DNA of 64,000 bases from Oxytricha trifallax. Its lineage: Eukaryota; Ciliophora; Spirotrichea; Sporadotrichida; Oxytrichidae. The notes beneath the pieces were generated by a model. That model was not told where the DNA came from. It made no database searches and saw only the letters and a list, made by a program, of their open reading frames with translations. How positions within the stretch are numbered: the first letter of the stretch is position 1; each line of letters opens with the position of its first letter. The position numbers and the translations under genes are program-made. Below are positions 47,006 to 60,000 of the stretch, piece after piece. The DNA lies in NCBI GenBank assembly GCA_000711775.1, contig ARYC01003933.1:1-64000 (forward strand), written 5' to 3'.

Positions 47006-48823
47006 TCAGATAGTGAGTGCGGGAAGTGCATACACATCATGACAATCGAAAACTAAACATTAATTATCTTCGCCTGCTGTGACTACCAATTCCAAATATT
47101 TCACTTCAATAAAGTCGTTATTCGCTATATAAAAATTCTAAGTAGTAAGACAAATTTAACCGAGAATAAATTTTTCTAGTATATTAATATTCCAGGAATA
47201 ATGGCAGCAGCATGTCCCTTGAATGTTTTAATATTAGAGCCATCACGTACATCAATCATAAAGAAGTCCCCGAGTGTAGAGGCAGCGAGTAGAACATGTG
47301 GTCTCACTTATGAGAATTGCAATTTACTGAATCCACCGTACTCCCCAGCTGGTGCCACCTTGAACCTGATATCGTTTGTTCCGAGATCGTAAATGAAAAT
47401 GTTTGGATCGATACCTGCTGAGGCACAGATTGGGAGAGTCTTGCAGAATACTATGGATTCCACTGAGTCTGCGTGTTTACCTAGCAAGGACCCTACTTCA
47501 CCAGTTTGTAAGTGACTGTAGAAGACCTTACCCTCGATATCTCCAGAGATTATAAGGGGTCTTTCCCAATGCAAAGAAAAGACATTTATTTCTGTTTCGT
47601 GGAATTTACCTGCTGTACCTGTTAAACTGGTGTTCTTTATCACTTTCAAGCATTCATTCTTCAATGGTGCCCAGATTTTAACAAGTTATATAAAAATCAT
47701 GCAAAGATTCTGATAGTTTAATCTGCTGAACTACTTACAACATGTTTGCCACCATCACTGATAGTAAATGATGCTTGGAATACTTCCTGCTCGTGACCAG
47801 CAAGACATGAAATAAAAGTGCCACTCTGTCCATTATAAAGCCAAATTAAGTAATCTTTTCCTCCTGTAATGAATACATTACCCTTTGGATGCCATTCTAA
47901 GAAATTCAAGTCCTCTGTTGGTCCATCTGTAATTACATGTTCACTAATATAATTTATAGACTGTTTTTTATAATTATTAGGCAAAAAGCAATCAATATGG
48001 TCTTTATATCTCATGTTTATTATTACGAAATAATAAATTATTGATTTAAGCTCAAATGCGTCAAATTCAGTATTCCACACACGTAATTGATTGTTCATAC
48101 CTCCAGTGATAAGTAATTTACCGTCATGATTGAACTTAGCGAATTCTATGGTTTCAGTATGCCCCTCTAATTCCTTCACAACCACAGTCTTTATTTTCAT
48201 TAAATTCTATTGTTGTTATTAGGAATTTGCGTTTGCTGCATCATCTACTCCCTTGTTTTCTTCTGGTGGTTGCTATTACTCATTCACTGTAAAATAAAAT
48301 TTCGCAATATTGTATTATACAATGTGTTAATGTATATTGCCAGCATCTGGTGCCTCTGCTGCTTCCTTGACTATCTTCCACACATAGGCCTTGTCATTGC
48401 AGTCTCCACTGATGAACATGTTATATGGCTCACGAGGAACCACGTTAATTGCATATAATGAATCCTTATGCGCATTAAACTGAATAATCGAGTCATCCTG
48501 GATATTACTCACATAAAATATTTAGACACAGTCACTATTTTTACCTACGATGATAAAAGTCTAGCAATAATCTCCTGTGCTAGAATCTGTCCATCTTGAT
48601 ATCCCATATGATCGCCAATTTCACTCTCGTTGATGGTTTGGAAATCATCTTCCTCATCCTGATCTAGTGCTTCCAACTCCTCGTCATCCATGTAGATTAT
48701 GTCATCTTCATCTTGGTCGCTGGGTGCTGACATGTGATCTTCGAGTTCCTCTACTTGGTTCTTTTTGTCCTAATCGTCTTGGTTGTTGTTATTTGGTTGT
48801 TAGTTGTTGCTTGAGCCGTCCAT
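47006..48823 (-). CDS. AAMP/Sqt1-like WD40 protein
   Basis: ATG 48823 (MDGSSNNQQPNNNNQDDQDK) to TGA 47006-47008. An acidic N-terminus (IYMDDEELEALDQDEEDD) precedes WD40 blades in the AAMP/Sqt1 order: IIQFNAHKDSLYAINVVPRE with NDKAYVWKI; ELEGHTETIEFAKFNHDGKL with LRVWNTE; DLNFLEWHPKGNVFITGGKD with IWLYNGQSG; HEQEVFQASFTISDGGKHVV; ISGDIEGKVFYSHLQTGEVG; ASAGIDPNIFIYDLGTNDIR; and VVTAGEDNQCLVFDCHD last. Yeast Sqt1 is the chaperone of ribosomal protein uL16 and AAMP is its animal relative. The EWHPKG, then GKDYLIWLYN spacing matches. Interruptions lie at about 47100-47185, 47680-47750, 47935-48050, 48290-48335 and 48500-48545. Confidence 0.75.
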
Positions 48824-49196
48824 TTTGTTATATTGTGATAAAAATTATCATAAATATACATGATAATTTATTTAATTATAAAAGAAAGATGAAATAATAA
48901 ATAATTTTTATATGTGACTGTAAGAATATTTGATAGGTGATTATGAAGTATACTGCTGAAAAGTTAAGTATTTTCCTGTTTATTAAGTATTTATAATAAA
49001 TACACCCACTTAATCTAATTTGATTACTTAATATTTATTGTCACAGTTTCTTATCTAAACATAATTGAAATATTCAATATTATTATTAATATTCAGCATA
49101 ATTATATTTACTGATCATCAAAACATAACTTCATTATAAGAATAATATATCTAAATTTAAATAAATATTAATATATAATAATTTGCAGTTTAAGTG
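48824..49196. other. AT-rich spacer
   Basis: Divergent intergenic region between the WD40 and lipase genes; nothing specific seen. Confidence 0.5.
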
Positions 49197-50740
49197 ATGT
49201 TCAGCTTAGTAAAGTAGTCTAAAATGTCTCCAGTAGACTAATTTAACTTCATAGTAAATGCTATCACTTAGTTCCTGATATACCTGGCTTTAAATACTGA
49301 CTTCAGGAATGACATGTTTATGGCTAGTTATAGGCTGACTGAGGCGTTTGTGCTTGACGTTGTTAATGTTATGGAGAGACATGATAAACCAGAGGCTTAT
49401 GGCTGGTCTATTCAAAAATACCAATTGTAAATTAATGAAATCTTTAAAGGAATGGCACAAATCAATGTGTTTAGACGATTTTTATGTTTGAGTGATTGAT
49501 CAGCAGGTGATAGCAAGAGGTTTCATGTTTGAACAGCACAAAATAACCACAGAAGATGGTTACATTCTGACAGCTTTCCGTATTCCAGGAAAACTCAATG
49601 AAATCCCATCCTCCAAATCTAAAAAACAACCAGTATACATGCAGCATGGTCTGATCGATGATGGAGGTACTTGGTTATTTAATGATGCATCAATAGACTT
49701 ATCGCTGATTTTAGCTGATAAGGGCTATGATGTGTGGATTACAAACAGTAGAGGGACGGTTTACTCTAATTAGCATATAAAATACACAACTAGGGATTAG
49801 GAATACTGGGAGTTCTCCATGCATGAGATGGGTAAGTATGATGTACCAGCCAATCTCAATTACATACTGGATAAAACTGGACATGAATAAGTCATTTACA
49901 TTGGACATTCTCAAGGAACGACTTAATGGTTTATTGCAAATGCACTTTACGACGATCTTCATAAACATTTTAAAGCTTTTATTGGACTAGCTCCAGTCAT
50001 GTTTGTAGAAGATATTCCCAGTATTGCTGTTTAATTTTTTTATCCTTTAAACTGCATTTGTTTCCTATGTACTAAATTATATTTATATATTGCTGCTAAG
50101 ATGCTTGATCTTTTAAGGATACCTGACTTATTCTACGAACACTTCAACCACATCCTTTATCTCCCAAATCTCTCATCCCTTGGCCAACCACTTTTAAGAA
50201 CTTTCCCCCGGACCTCATGGAATGTAGTTCAAGCCATAACCGGTTTTGACGATAATTATCACATAGACCTTGCTAATTTACCCATGATGGCTCAAAACGA
50301 TGTAGGGGGTACCTCCACTAAGAACACTTTACATTGGATATAGATGATCAGGGATAAGCGATTTTAGATGTTTGACTATGGAGAGAGGGAAAATCGCGAG
50401 AAATATGGTTAGAATAAACCACCTGAATATGACTATAAAAATTTCAAGAAGGATCTTAAGAAAGTCTAAGAATATAATAGCCACCATATATATATATATA
50501 TAAGTAAATCTAAATAGCTTCTATAAGTTACTTTTTATGATAAAAGTCAAGATATTGCTATTCTATGGAAATAAAGACAGTTTAATGAGTGAAGACACAT
50601 TCATGAGGTTGCTCAAAGTGCTGCCCATGGAAACAGAAACTGTGGAGATATCGGATTATAATCATGTTGATTACATGTGGGCAGAAGATTGCAATAAATA
50701 TGTCAATGACTACGCAGTCGATTTTATTTAGAGATTATGA
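49197..50740 (+). CDS. acid (lysosomal-type) lipase, alpha/beta hydrolase
   Basis: ATG 49197 (MFSLVKQSKMSPVDQFNFIV) to TGA 50738-50740. The N-terminal 80 residues are not conserved. From about 49500 the LIPA-family body reads QVIARGFMFEQHKITTEDGY, QPVYMQHGLIDDGGTWLFND, LADKGYDVWITNSRGTVYSN and EFSMHEMGKYDVPANLNYIL. The nucleophile elbow is VIYIGHSQGTTQWF (Ser), the acid is in LLFYGNKDSLMSED (Asp), and the catalytic His is in ISDYNHVDYMWAED. All three catalytic residues are present. The enzyme would hydrolyse triacylglycerols or steryl esters in digestive vacuoles or lysosomes. Two IESs are resolved. The junction between the N-terminal piece and the body (about 49430-49495) is unresolved and may hide a third. 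Confidence 0.9.
50030..50095 (+). other. IES, pointer TATTGCTG
   Basis: Repeats at 50022-50029 and 50088-50095. The join gives EDIPSIAAKMLDLLRI. 66 bp. Confidence 0.92.
50467..50548 (+). other. IES, pointer AAAGTC
   Basis: Repeats at 50461-50466 and 50543-50548. The join gives FKKDLKKVKILLFYGNKD. 82 bp; it contains a TA microsatellite. Confidence 0.92.
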
Positions 50741-50944
50741 AAGAGTTATTGTAATATACACATAAAGTAGAAACATAGAAAATGTTTAAATTAATTTCAT
50801 ATTACAAATTAATATTTTTTAAGATTTCATCTGCTTTATTCAATATTAAAAATCAATATTCTATAAAAATTGAAAAAGTTTATCATTGGATGATTATACA
50901 TGAATTATTTTGTAATTTAAGATATAATATTAAGTTAGATAAAA

Positions 50945-52051
50945 ATGAATCTCTTCTTCGGTGGATCAATAGGCAGCTTAATGAAGCCTCACTTCTATAG
51001 AAAAATTTCCCCAGTAAATATTCTCAGAAACATGATCAGATAAAACGTTCTCTGTAAGTATAATAGCTATTCTTGATTAATTCACCCAAATCACTTGAAA
51101 CCACATCTTATAAGTTGTTATAATTCTAACATAAAAATATAGGGGCTGCCTCAAGAGCTGAAGTGCTTCAATACGATATTGTGCAGCGTTAAATCTCTCA
51201 ATTTCATGAGCACAATTGGGAGGAGCAAGACAGTTTGTTCACTAGACCCACTCTCGATCTCTACATCATGAATAAGTACTGGAAATTAAGATTATTCCCA
51301 TTAAGATAGATAGTTTTTCATGATGTTTTATACTTTTTAAGTGGAACTTCATCACTAAGAATATATCAGAGGAAGAAGTAGCAGACCTCGAGAATGCCAA
51401 AAAGGTTCTTGAAAACTATGAGAATTTATATACAGTTTTCGAATATGGAGCAGATCTCTCAGGACTTATGACCACTCTTGAAACTAGAATCGCTCATAAT
51501 AATCCATCAGTCCCAATGACCATTTACAGAAAGGTAATCTTTTAGCTTTATAGGCCATAGAATATTACACAAAATGAGATAGAATAATGTATTAATATTT
51601 GTTTTATAGTCAGGACATAATACACCACAGAAGATTTTCGAAGAGATGGAGCTTGTGCTACAAGCATACTAAATTTAAATTTTAACAATTCTTCTTAAGA
51701 TTAATAGTGTAAAAATTGCTACAAAAACAACCTCTTGTAATTTGCTTAATTAACATTATTTTTATTTAATTACTATAACTTGATTGATAACGCATCTCAC
51801 AGCAAAGAATGGGTTAGAAAGATTGAGGAGGATGTCGGCCACAACATCGCCTACTTGGCAACTGGTTTCGACGAATCAGTGAGAGACAGTCTTGTAGAAA
51901 AATCAGAGCTCTTCCACAGATTTGTAAGTTGCTATATCTTTGGAGTGGCATAATTATTGTCCCGTTGATTTAAATAATGAAGTGAATCATGAATAAATTA
52001 TTAAAAATATGTTTTTTATAGGATCTTGAGAAGCAGAGGTTCTTCAAGTGA
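50945..52051 (+). CDS. uncharacterised protein, about 240 residues
   Basis: ATG 50945 (MNLFFGGSIGSLMKPHFYRK) to TGA 52049-52051. Coding continues GAASRAEVLQYDIVQRQISQ, TLDLYIMNKYWKLRLFPL, NISEEEVADLENAKKVLENY, LSGLMTTLETRIAHNNPSVP, then across a GT-AG intron (51534-51609) to SGHNTPQKIFEEMELVLQAS. It continues across an IES with pointer GCAT to HSKEWVRKIEEDVGHNIAYL, and across a second intron (51924-52021) to DLEKQRFFK. The N-terminus (short, basic, hydrophobic) could be a mitochondrial presequence. The composition recalls ciliate-specific respiratory-chain or mitoribosome subunits, but I cannot name it. Junctions at about 51055-51135 and 51305-51340 are unresolved. Confidence 0.65.
51668..51795 (+). 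other. IES, pointer GCAT
   Basis: Repeats at 51664-51667 and 51792-51795. The join gives LVLQASHSKEWVRKIEE. 128 bp. Confidence 0.82.
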
Positions 52052-52529
52052 AACAAATAAAGAGAGAGAAGATTTAAATAGGATTATATTTATGCACAGA
52101 TTCTAATCATAAATTAAAGTTTAAATATAAAAGAAAAATTGGGGGAGACTTAATTACTTTAAATTTTTTGCAAGATATATGTCGTCTATATCTAAGCAGT
52201 TATTTAAACTTTAAAAATATTAATGTTAGCTAGTGAATGCGTTTATAGTCAATTTATTTTAAAGTCTTATGAAAATTAGTTTAAATAAAATGACTTATCG
52301 TTCGATACTTTCACTCAAATTATTATGAGTTCCCATATCATTAGTAATGAAATGGTGGTATAAAAAAATAGTGAATAATACAAATTATTTCAGTAAAATT
52401 TATAGAAAAATTTTTAGCTTAAGATTTGCCAACTAAAAAAATCATCGATTGTAGTCAAATGTAATATAAATTCTTTGATTATGCTGCGATTTCATGTTTT
52501 GTTTTATTTATTTGTAAATGCAAGTTTTC
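52052..52529. other. AT-rich convergent intergenic region
   Basis: Between the stops of two convergent genes. No further feature seen. Confidence 0.5.
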
Positions 52530-53389
52530 TCAATCGAAGAGACCTCTTACATGTGCGAGTTTATTCTTCAATTTATCATAGTCTGGACCATACTTTCTGA
52601 TTTCATTTTTAATATGAGTATAAATTGACATTTTTTTCTCGAAATATGCATTAGCAATTTTGAGATTATAATTCTGAGGAGAGCAGTGTAATTTTCACAG
52701 TTTTCTAATAGTTCCTCGCTGGCTTCTTTGGACTTCAAGTGCTCGTTCTTAGCGTTGCAAGCCCATGAGAGCAAGTCTCTTCTGGATTGAAGAGGGAATC
52801 TCATGGTTTCTGCGAATAAATCGTCATATCTCAATTGCAATTTTCTGCGGGTCTCTCTCTGTTGCAAAAGAGTGGGTACATCAAAGTAGAATGCGCTATC
52901 CTTCAATAAAGAATTCTTAAAACTATTGATAATAAAATCTATGAAGTTAATTGAAACTGAATTAATTAAGGTTTGTGGGGGTTGCGCGATTTTAATATTC
53001 TTTTAATGTTAATAACATTTAGTCACTTCCAAAATTTAGTGGAAATGAAGACAGAAATATGATATTTTTATAAAGAATTCCATTTGGCAACTCTGAGATT
53101 ATTATCATCTCCCTCCACAGTGAATGGCTTAACTTCAGCATACCCATCAGTCATGGTATAGTCATTTCTCTTCACCTTATCTGCATAGGTTTAGTTCTGT
53201 CCAGATCTCTTTTCGCTCAAGATTTTCTCGAATGCCTAGGCGAATTGAGATTCGAAAATTGCAGCCTTAGTGTGACACACATTTTTAGTTAATCAAATTC
53301 AAAAATCTAAGGTTAAGGAAATTAGAGACAAAATATAATTCTTAATAGTGAGCTTTCAATTGCTCTTCCATTTAATCACGAGTGTACAT
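52530..53389 (-). CDS. uncharacterised protein, about 190 residues
   Basis: ATG 53389 (MYTRDQMEEQLKAHY) to TGA 52530-52532. Pieces are 53080-53290 (CHTKAAIFESQFAQAFEKIL, TMTDGYAEVKPFTVEGDDNN), 52695-52906 (KDSAFYFDVPTLLQQRETRR, PLQSRRDLLSWACNAKNEHL, ASEELLENCENYTALL) and 52533-52660 (IANAYFEKKMSIYTHIKNEI, KYGPDYDKLKNKLAHVRGLF). Three or more IESs separate them. It is hydrophilic and mostly helical. Not recognised; the size, and the LLSWACNAKNEHL segment, might suit a small mitochondrial complex subunit (weak inference). Confidence 0.6.
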
Positions 53390-53594
53390 GATCTCTGTTT
53401 CTTCCCTTTTATTATAAAAAGTATTATTATTAATTTGTAATATATTGCGAGTATTATCTGCTTACTGTCTATCATAAAATTACCAAAAAAAAAATACTAA
53501 AACTTAAGAAATTAAATTAGACATTACAATTCTCTTAAATAACTTTAAACAGTTGATGATAAAATTTTTCCAATGCTGATATTGATATCGCTAT

Positions 53595-55236
53595 TCATAC
53601 AGGGCTAATCTACTAAACAACCTTATAGTTATGTCCCTAATTTTTATTATTCCCGCTCGTCAGCGCAATCGCCTTTTCATTATCCTCTATAGATGCAATT
53701 TTAAGCCTGTCACTATCATTAAACTTACTTTTGCTATTAATGCTCTAATCCAATGTTTCAATTTCCCCATGAAATGGCTTATAGAACCACGGCACGAAAC
53801 AATTAGTTTCCTTCATGTATCGCTTAAAATCTTCTCTCTGACTGTATTTCTTCTCTAGGATTGGTACACCTGAGACATATCTCAATAGAAGTGTGGTTAT
53901 GAGGGGGCCGTAAAAAGTTATCCAACCCTTCTCTACAGAGCAGGCTATTAAGAAAATGCCCCACCACTCGACTGACTCACCGAAATAATTTGGGTGTCTG
54001 GAATATCGCCAGAGACCCTTGGTCATTAGTTTACCTTTATTCAAGGGATGTCTTCTGAATAACAAAACTTTAAAATTATTTCAAAAATATTGTAAATTTA
54101 TTATAAAAATAAGATTATCATAATGAAATTTATAGTGATAAAAGATGGAAGATTGATTTATAATACACTTTATTTTAATTAATTTTATTAATAAATCATT
54201 TAAATATTTTTTAGTAGAATCTTTTTTTATTCTTATAACAATATAATCAAAATAAGTTGATGTGACTAAAATGATTGGAATATTGTAAAAACCTTACCTT
54301 GTATATTACAAACTTTGGTATTTTTAAAATTACTTATATAATCTAGCGATATTAAAATAAATCAAAATAAAGTCTTTTTATAGTTACTTAACATAATTTA
54401 GAATAATTTAAGGCATAAATCATAAAATTAGGTTACTAAAAAGATTGTAATAATGGATTAATATGAATCCTTATTAGAATGGATAAATATCATTTAATAT
54501 AAATTTGGTACAGTTTTTTATACAAATTAAAGTAGAAAAATAAAAAAATTGATAATAGGCTGAATTTTATAATAATATTTACTATTAGTAAAAAAAATAT
54601 CATTTTCTAACTTAGAATAAAGATAATTTTTTTTTAATTTTTTTACAGGTTTTAATGTTTAAAGTTATATGTCTGCAATTATAACTATCATTAGATAATA
54701 AATTTCATTTAGAAATTTATTATAACTCAATCAAGAATCCAACAAGCCATATTCCAGCTCCAAGAGCATCAAGGAAATAAAATTCGCCAGGAGCCCAAAT
54801 ACAGATAAACAAGGGTGATGCGTTCATTATGATTTAGAATATGCTCTACATGAAGTATATTTAGAAGTAAGCTGCTAGATAATAAACTGTCTTGCCCTTT
54901 TTGATCCAATTTTCTCTCATTTCTGCGAACCTCCAGTCCTCTCCGTCGTGCTTGAGTTGGTTGTTGATAGCCATTCGAACTGCCCACACAAATACTAAGC
55001 AGTTAGTCAGGATGGTTCGGTGATTGAAGTTTTCATTCATGATCCATAAAATAAAATAATTAAATCCACACCACAGCAAGGGGAGTCAAGAAAGTGAAGC
55101 CCCATGTGATGTCCACGATGCTGTTGTCCTTTAAAAGCTGTCCCACGAAGTATAGAACTATGTTCAGCACAAATACAGAGACTATGGGTCCCCAAATATA
55201 GTAAGGCTCAAAGTCATCTCTTACAGGTTCGACCAT
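53595..55236 (-). CDS. DUF1295 / steroid 5-alpha-reductase-like membrane enzyme
   Basis: ATG 55236 (MVEPVRDDFEPYYIWGPIVS) to TGA 53595-53597. Membrane segments are VSVFVLNIVLYFVGQLL, SIVDITWGFTFLTPLAVV, ILTNCLVFVWAVRMAINN, YYLAAYFQIYFMQSIFQIIM and LDALGAGIWLVGFLIE. The conserved C-terminal reductase motif follows: HPLNKGKLMTKGLWRYSRHP, NYFGESVEWWGIFLIA, and VPILEKKYSQREDFKRYMKE with CFVPWF. This LWxxSRHPNYFGE signature is shared by DUF1295 proteins, sterol C-14 reductases and isoprenylcysteine methyltransferases; the W-G spacing best fits DUF1295. The Asn/Lys-rich tail after HGEIETLD uses TAG as Gln. A very AT-rich insert at about 54070-54720 (some 650 bp) splits the fifth membrane segment from the motif. 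Confidence 0.85.
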
Positions 55237-56990
55237 TATGATTGCTATTAGATGTATCTGAAGTCTAAAAATGGAGATTAGTTGTAGTCTGAAGTCTCTC
55301 TTTATTTAGATTAATTTATTAGGAAATTAAACAATAGCTAAATTAATAAAGTAAATATTTTCGATATTTGGAGTGAAGTTAGTATTTAATTAGCAATAGA
55401 AAAATAAATATAATAAAAATTCTTTTAAAAAAAGTTAATTTTATATCATAAACCCATATTAAATTTTCATTAAAATCACTTTCCATATAATTTTGGCTTT
55501 ATTCATGATGTTAGAGATTAATATATTTGTTTAATTAGTCATTTCCTGATTAAAAATTAATGCATGCTTTATAAACTATAAAAGATTTGAATATAAACAA
55601 AATTTAATTTAAATAAATTATTTTATTAGTGTACTATTGTAAAATGCTGTAGTCGTAAAATATTTACAATAACTTATAAAATTTTATAGACCATAATATA
55701 GGGAAATTACAAATCAAAAGTATATAATATAGAATTTCAGTATTTTATTTAATAATTAAATCAATAAATGTTTCATTAATACTGCAAATCTAATTTTATT
55801 TTGGAAAATAATAATTTTAAATAGTGAATATATTTAAAGAAAACAATTTTGCACAATATATTTATTTATAAATTTTTTAAATTGTAATTTATATATATTT
55901 CCAAATGAAGGAAATTTTCTTAATAATTCTAATAAATTAATTTATCATCTCTTAGAAAGAATTTATAAACATTATTATTTAAATGAAAAAAGTAAATTAA
56001 ATTATTAATATGTATTTGCCAGTAAAATTTAGTATAAGTTTTAAACAAACTAACCCTGTTTTTATCAATCTCAACTAGCATTGATTAATATTGCATTTAA
56101 TTTTGACTTATTTTTCATGTTATTTGATATTTTTAGAATACATTACATTTATATTTAAGTTTCATTAATATTTATACTTAATTTTTATAATGAAATGGAC
56201 TTCAGTAAATCTTGCTAGTGAATTTAAAAACCATAATTTAATAATTTCATACTTATGTCTAAAAGTGATATATAAATAATTTAATTTACTTTATTTAATT
56301 AAGTAAAATCCTTTTTCTTTTAGTAAATCAGTTAATTGATAATATTGCATAGAATTATCTCAAAAAGAATTTTCATAGTTTTGTTTAAAAAATAAAATAT
56401 TATACTTCTGCTATATAGTTTAACTGTTTTGATTTTTGATTTTTTTTCCAAAATAATAATAGGAAAATGTAGTTTAAAATAATTGCATATAAATAATTGA
56501 AAATATATTTGAATTGTTGTATTCATACAAATTTATTAAATATTCAAGCTTTAATTACAACATAAAATTATTTTATCTTTATATATAAAATTAATTTTAC
56601 AAAGAAGGAGGAAATCATAAAATTGATATTATTATAAATTAAAAGCATTATATATTATGTATGTACGATAAAATTCTATCAAAAATATTATTCTAATTTT
56701 TTTGAGTAGTAAATATTTATAGTTTAATTAGATATCAACAGAATTTATTTCCATTTTTATTTTTTTTATTTATAGTTTTATAAGAATTGAATTTATTTAA
56801 CTTAATTATATCAAACTAACCTATAAATTATGTTTTTTTTACAAAATATTATTTATAATTAAGAATATAATTATTCTCTAATTAATATCAAAATGAAATT
56901 TAATATATAGTTATGTGAAAAAATGACTAAATAAATTTAATGATTCATTAAAATAAAAAAATTATTAAATTTATTATAGAAATACCTTTT
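55237..56990. other. 1.75-kb AT-rich desert
   Basis: About 80-85% A+T with homopolymer A and T runs. I see no coding frame on either strand and no tandem repeat or inverted-repeat ends. It may be a long germline-limited spacer. Confidence 0.5.
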
Positions 56991-57073
56991 TTTTATATTA
57001 AAAATAGATTAAGATTTTTAAATGCTGCTGGCTCAAATGAAATCAACTCAATACACTCAGGTACAACTCTCAC

Positions 57074-60000
57074 TCAAACAACTTGTAATTTGATTCCAAG
57101 GTCCTTTAGAATTTTTTTCATGAATTTATCGAGCTATGAGTAACTTTAACACTGGCATCTATAAGTTTAAAATATTCTCATAGGGTCAAAGTCAAAGGTT
57201 TATTCAATATCGTTTTAGTCTGTGTGCCTAGTCTTCAATAGGTCCTCAAACTACTACAAGATATTGGTTCTCACAAAATCCTTCAAACTTTAGGAGCATC
57301 CTAGAATACCTTCACATGTTGTGGATAGTTTGTTCAAAATACAAACAATCATTTAGGATCTATAATATTGCTAAGATTTACATTGATTTAGAGTAGAATT
57401 TTAATTAAATATAGATATTTAAAAAAGTTAATGATAGAGATACTAAAATTTTAAGTTAAATAAATGTCAAACTATTTAGTAAAAATAAATGCATACTGTA
57501 ATATAGGTTAGTGGTCCTGATAAATATATAATAAAATTAAGAATTTAAGCTAATAAGTCTTAGGAGAATAGCATCCTTTATATGAATATACATTACCTCT
57601 TATCTTTATAAGTGAGAAGATCAATCGAAGGTTTTCTGAATACTAAATAGCCATTAGAAGCTTTCGCATCAGAAGAAATATTGTTAAAATAAAATCAATT
57701 TTTGTTAGTGGAGTTAGCATGATATTATTAGATACTTAAATGAAATATTATCGGAGTTTAAGCCATACCTTTATATAGTTTAATAAGTATAAAACTTAAA
57801 TCTATAGGGAGCAAACGCAATCTTTTCAAGAACTAACAATAAAATATATCAAAAATGTATTAGAATTATTTGTAAATTTAAATTAATCTCACATAAAATT
57901 TCATAATATATAACAGTAATATCTTCAATTTAAGTTTTACTTTCTTCAATTTTATTAGTTACTGTATTATTTTTATATTTATTATTTAATTATTATAGAT
58001 TGACAATATTATCAAATAGTACAGATTTGCATGAACTTAAAGTATCTGAAAGCATAATTAAATATATAGTATCTGACAAATTTCTTTTTGGTATCTTTTT
58101 GTACTAGTTCACTTAAGTCAGTATTTCATTTAACAAACTATACTCCTGACACATTTGTTACTAACCTACAATTGACTAGTTCTAACGTGGGAAATTAGGA
58201 TTCTACTACCTAATGTTGAGATTCGTAGGAGCCATTTGAGTTTGTGGGGCTGAAGGAATAAAGATAGCAAATTATTACTCAGTAGATTAATTTTCAGCAG
58301 TATTTATAGTTCTATTTAGACCTTAATTGTCGCTTACTTCTTTGATTTCTTCGTTATTATTGATAATATATCTATAAAAATTTACTGAAATCGTTTTTAA
58401 TTAAGAGCTTGAAGGTATATTCAAAACCCTAAATAAAACAAAAATTTTGATTTAGTAAATCTTCATTAAATGTGTTAACAATTTAATATTGTAAATCCTA
58501 ATTAATTATAAATGATATTTCTAAATTATTTTTCATAGTAATTTTATTTTGTTAAATAATGGAATTTTTAGAAATTTGAGTTCTCTAACTAAATTTAAGA
58601 TAAATTAATTATTTAAATATTATAGGAATATAATAAATTTAAAAAAAATTAATTGATAATTAATTACCTAGTTTATAATTTAGGAAAATTTCTACAAAAT
58701 CTAACAATATAAAACTATTCTGATAGCACAAACTAAAAATGAAAAGGTATTTTTATTGATTTTATGAATTTATCACAGAGAAAAATCTAAATTAATTTTT
58801 TTGATTTATCCCCAAAAAATACATTGCTTCCTGAGATGATTTATGAATATTGTCAATAGCAAAGTCCAGAAAAATTTGAGTGAACTTACATAGAATCTAT
58901 ATTTAGATTTGAATTTTTAGTCACTTAGAATCATTTAACTTATATGATTATAATATCTAACATAAGTTCAATTTTAGAAATTTAATATATACCCACAATA
59001 ATGAATTTAAAGGATTTGATTTAAGTTGAGGTTGAGTACATCACCGATATTAACAGTATTCTAATTTCCATGGACTGACACTTAATATTACTTCTACTAA
59101 GAATTTGAAAATTGCTAGCTATTTTACAATGAGGTTTGCTATTGCTAGAAGTTGCCAAGATTATGTAGATCTAAGAGATTATCTTAATACTAGCTAATTT
59201 CACCTTCTATTCTTTAGTGTCTATAAGTATTATCGATTTCAAGATCTTATAAACTGGAAAAATTAAATTGTTTGTCAAAATATTTAATATTTATCGAATA
59301 ATTCTCGTTAATTTGAGTTTTTTATATTTATATATCTCTTAATCGATTACTCTGAATATTAAATTAAGTTCTTTCATTTTAATCAAATATCTGATTTCTC
59401 CCTTAACTAGAAAAGTTTGAATTAAGTGTACTGAAAGATTTGTAATAAAAGTATGGATTTGGCAATCTTTATGGTCTCTCATCTATGACTTATGGCCTTT
59501 GAAAATTTTGAATAAAGGATTAAGAAGTCTGAGAATCAAAACCCCTATACTACTTCAATATTTTGATTAAGATTATTATTAATATAATTAATATAATAGT
59601 ATATTGCTCTCTTTTGAGATTTAATGACTTCTACGGTAAGTCATTTTATTTAAATACTTATTTTATCTGTAGCATAGGCAGATATTAATCTATGGAAGTT
59701 ATCGATCAAATATCATATCTCTTTTAGTCAGAGTAGAATCAACTAGAATTTCAGAGTTTTATCATTATTAATATAAATGAAGATATTTTTAGACTTTTTT
59801 AGTCTTTTAGTCATAGAAAGAAGATACTATAATTATTTAAGTCAATTAAAATAAACATATGATTAATAATTGCTATAAATCTGTTAAGTAATATATCTTA
59901 ATTATTGTATTATTTTAGCTATTCATAATAACAATCACTGAGAGAAAACATAATATTAGATCAATTTACTCATAGTAATGATCTAACCCTCTAATTTAGA

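Noticed and set aside
50503-50514. Short TA microsatellite in the lipase gene.
   Set aside because: It lies within an excised IES and is ordinary for such AT-rich DNA.
55237-58000. Possible long LINE or LTR element in the AT-rich region.
   Set aside because: No reverse transcriptase, endonuclease or long terminal repeats seen; the coding scraps on the right belong to a host-style gene.
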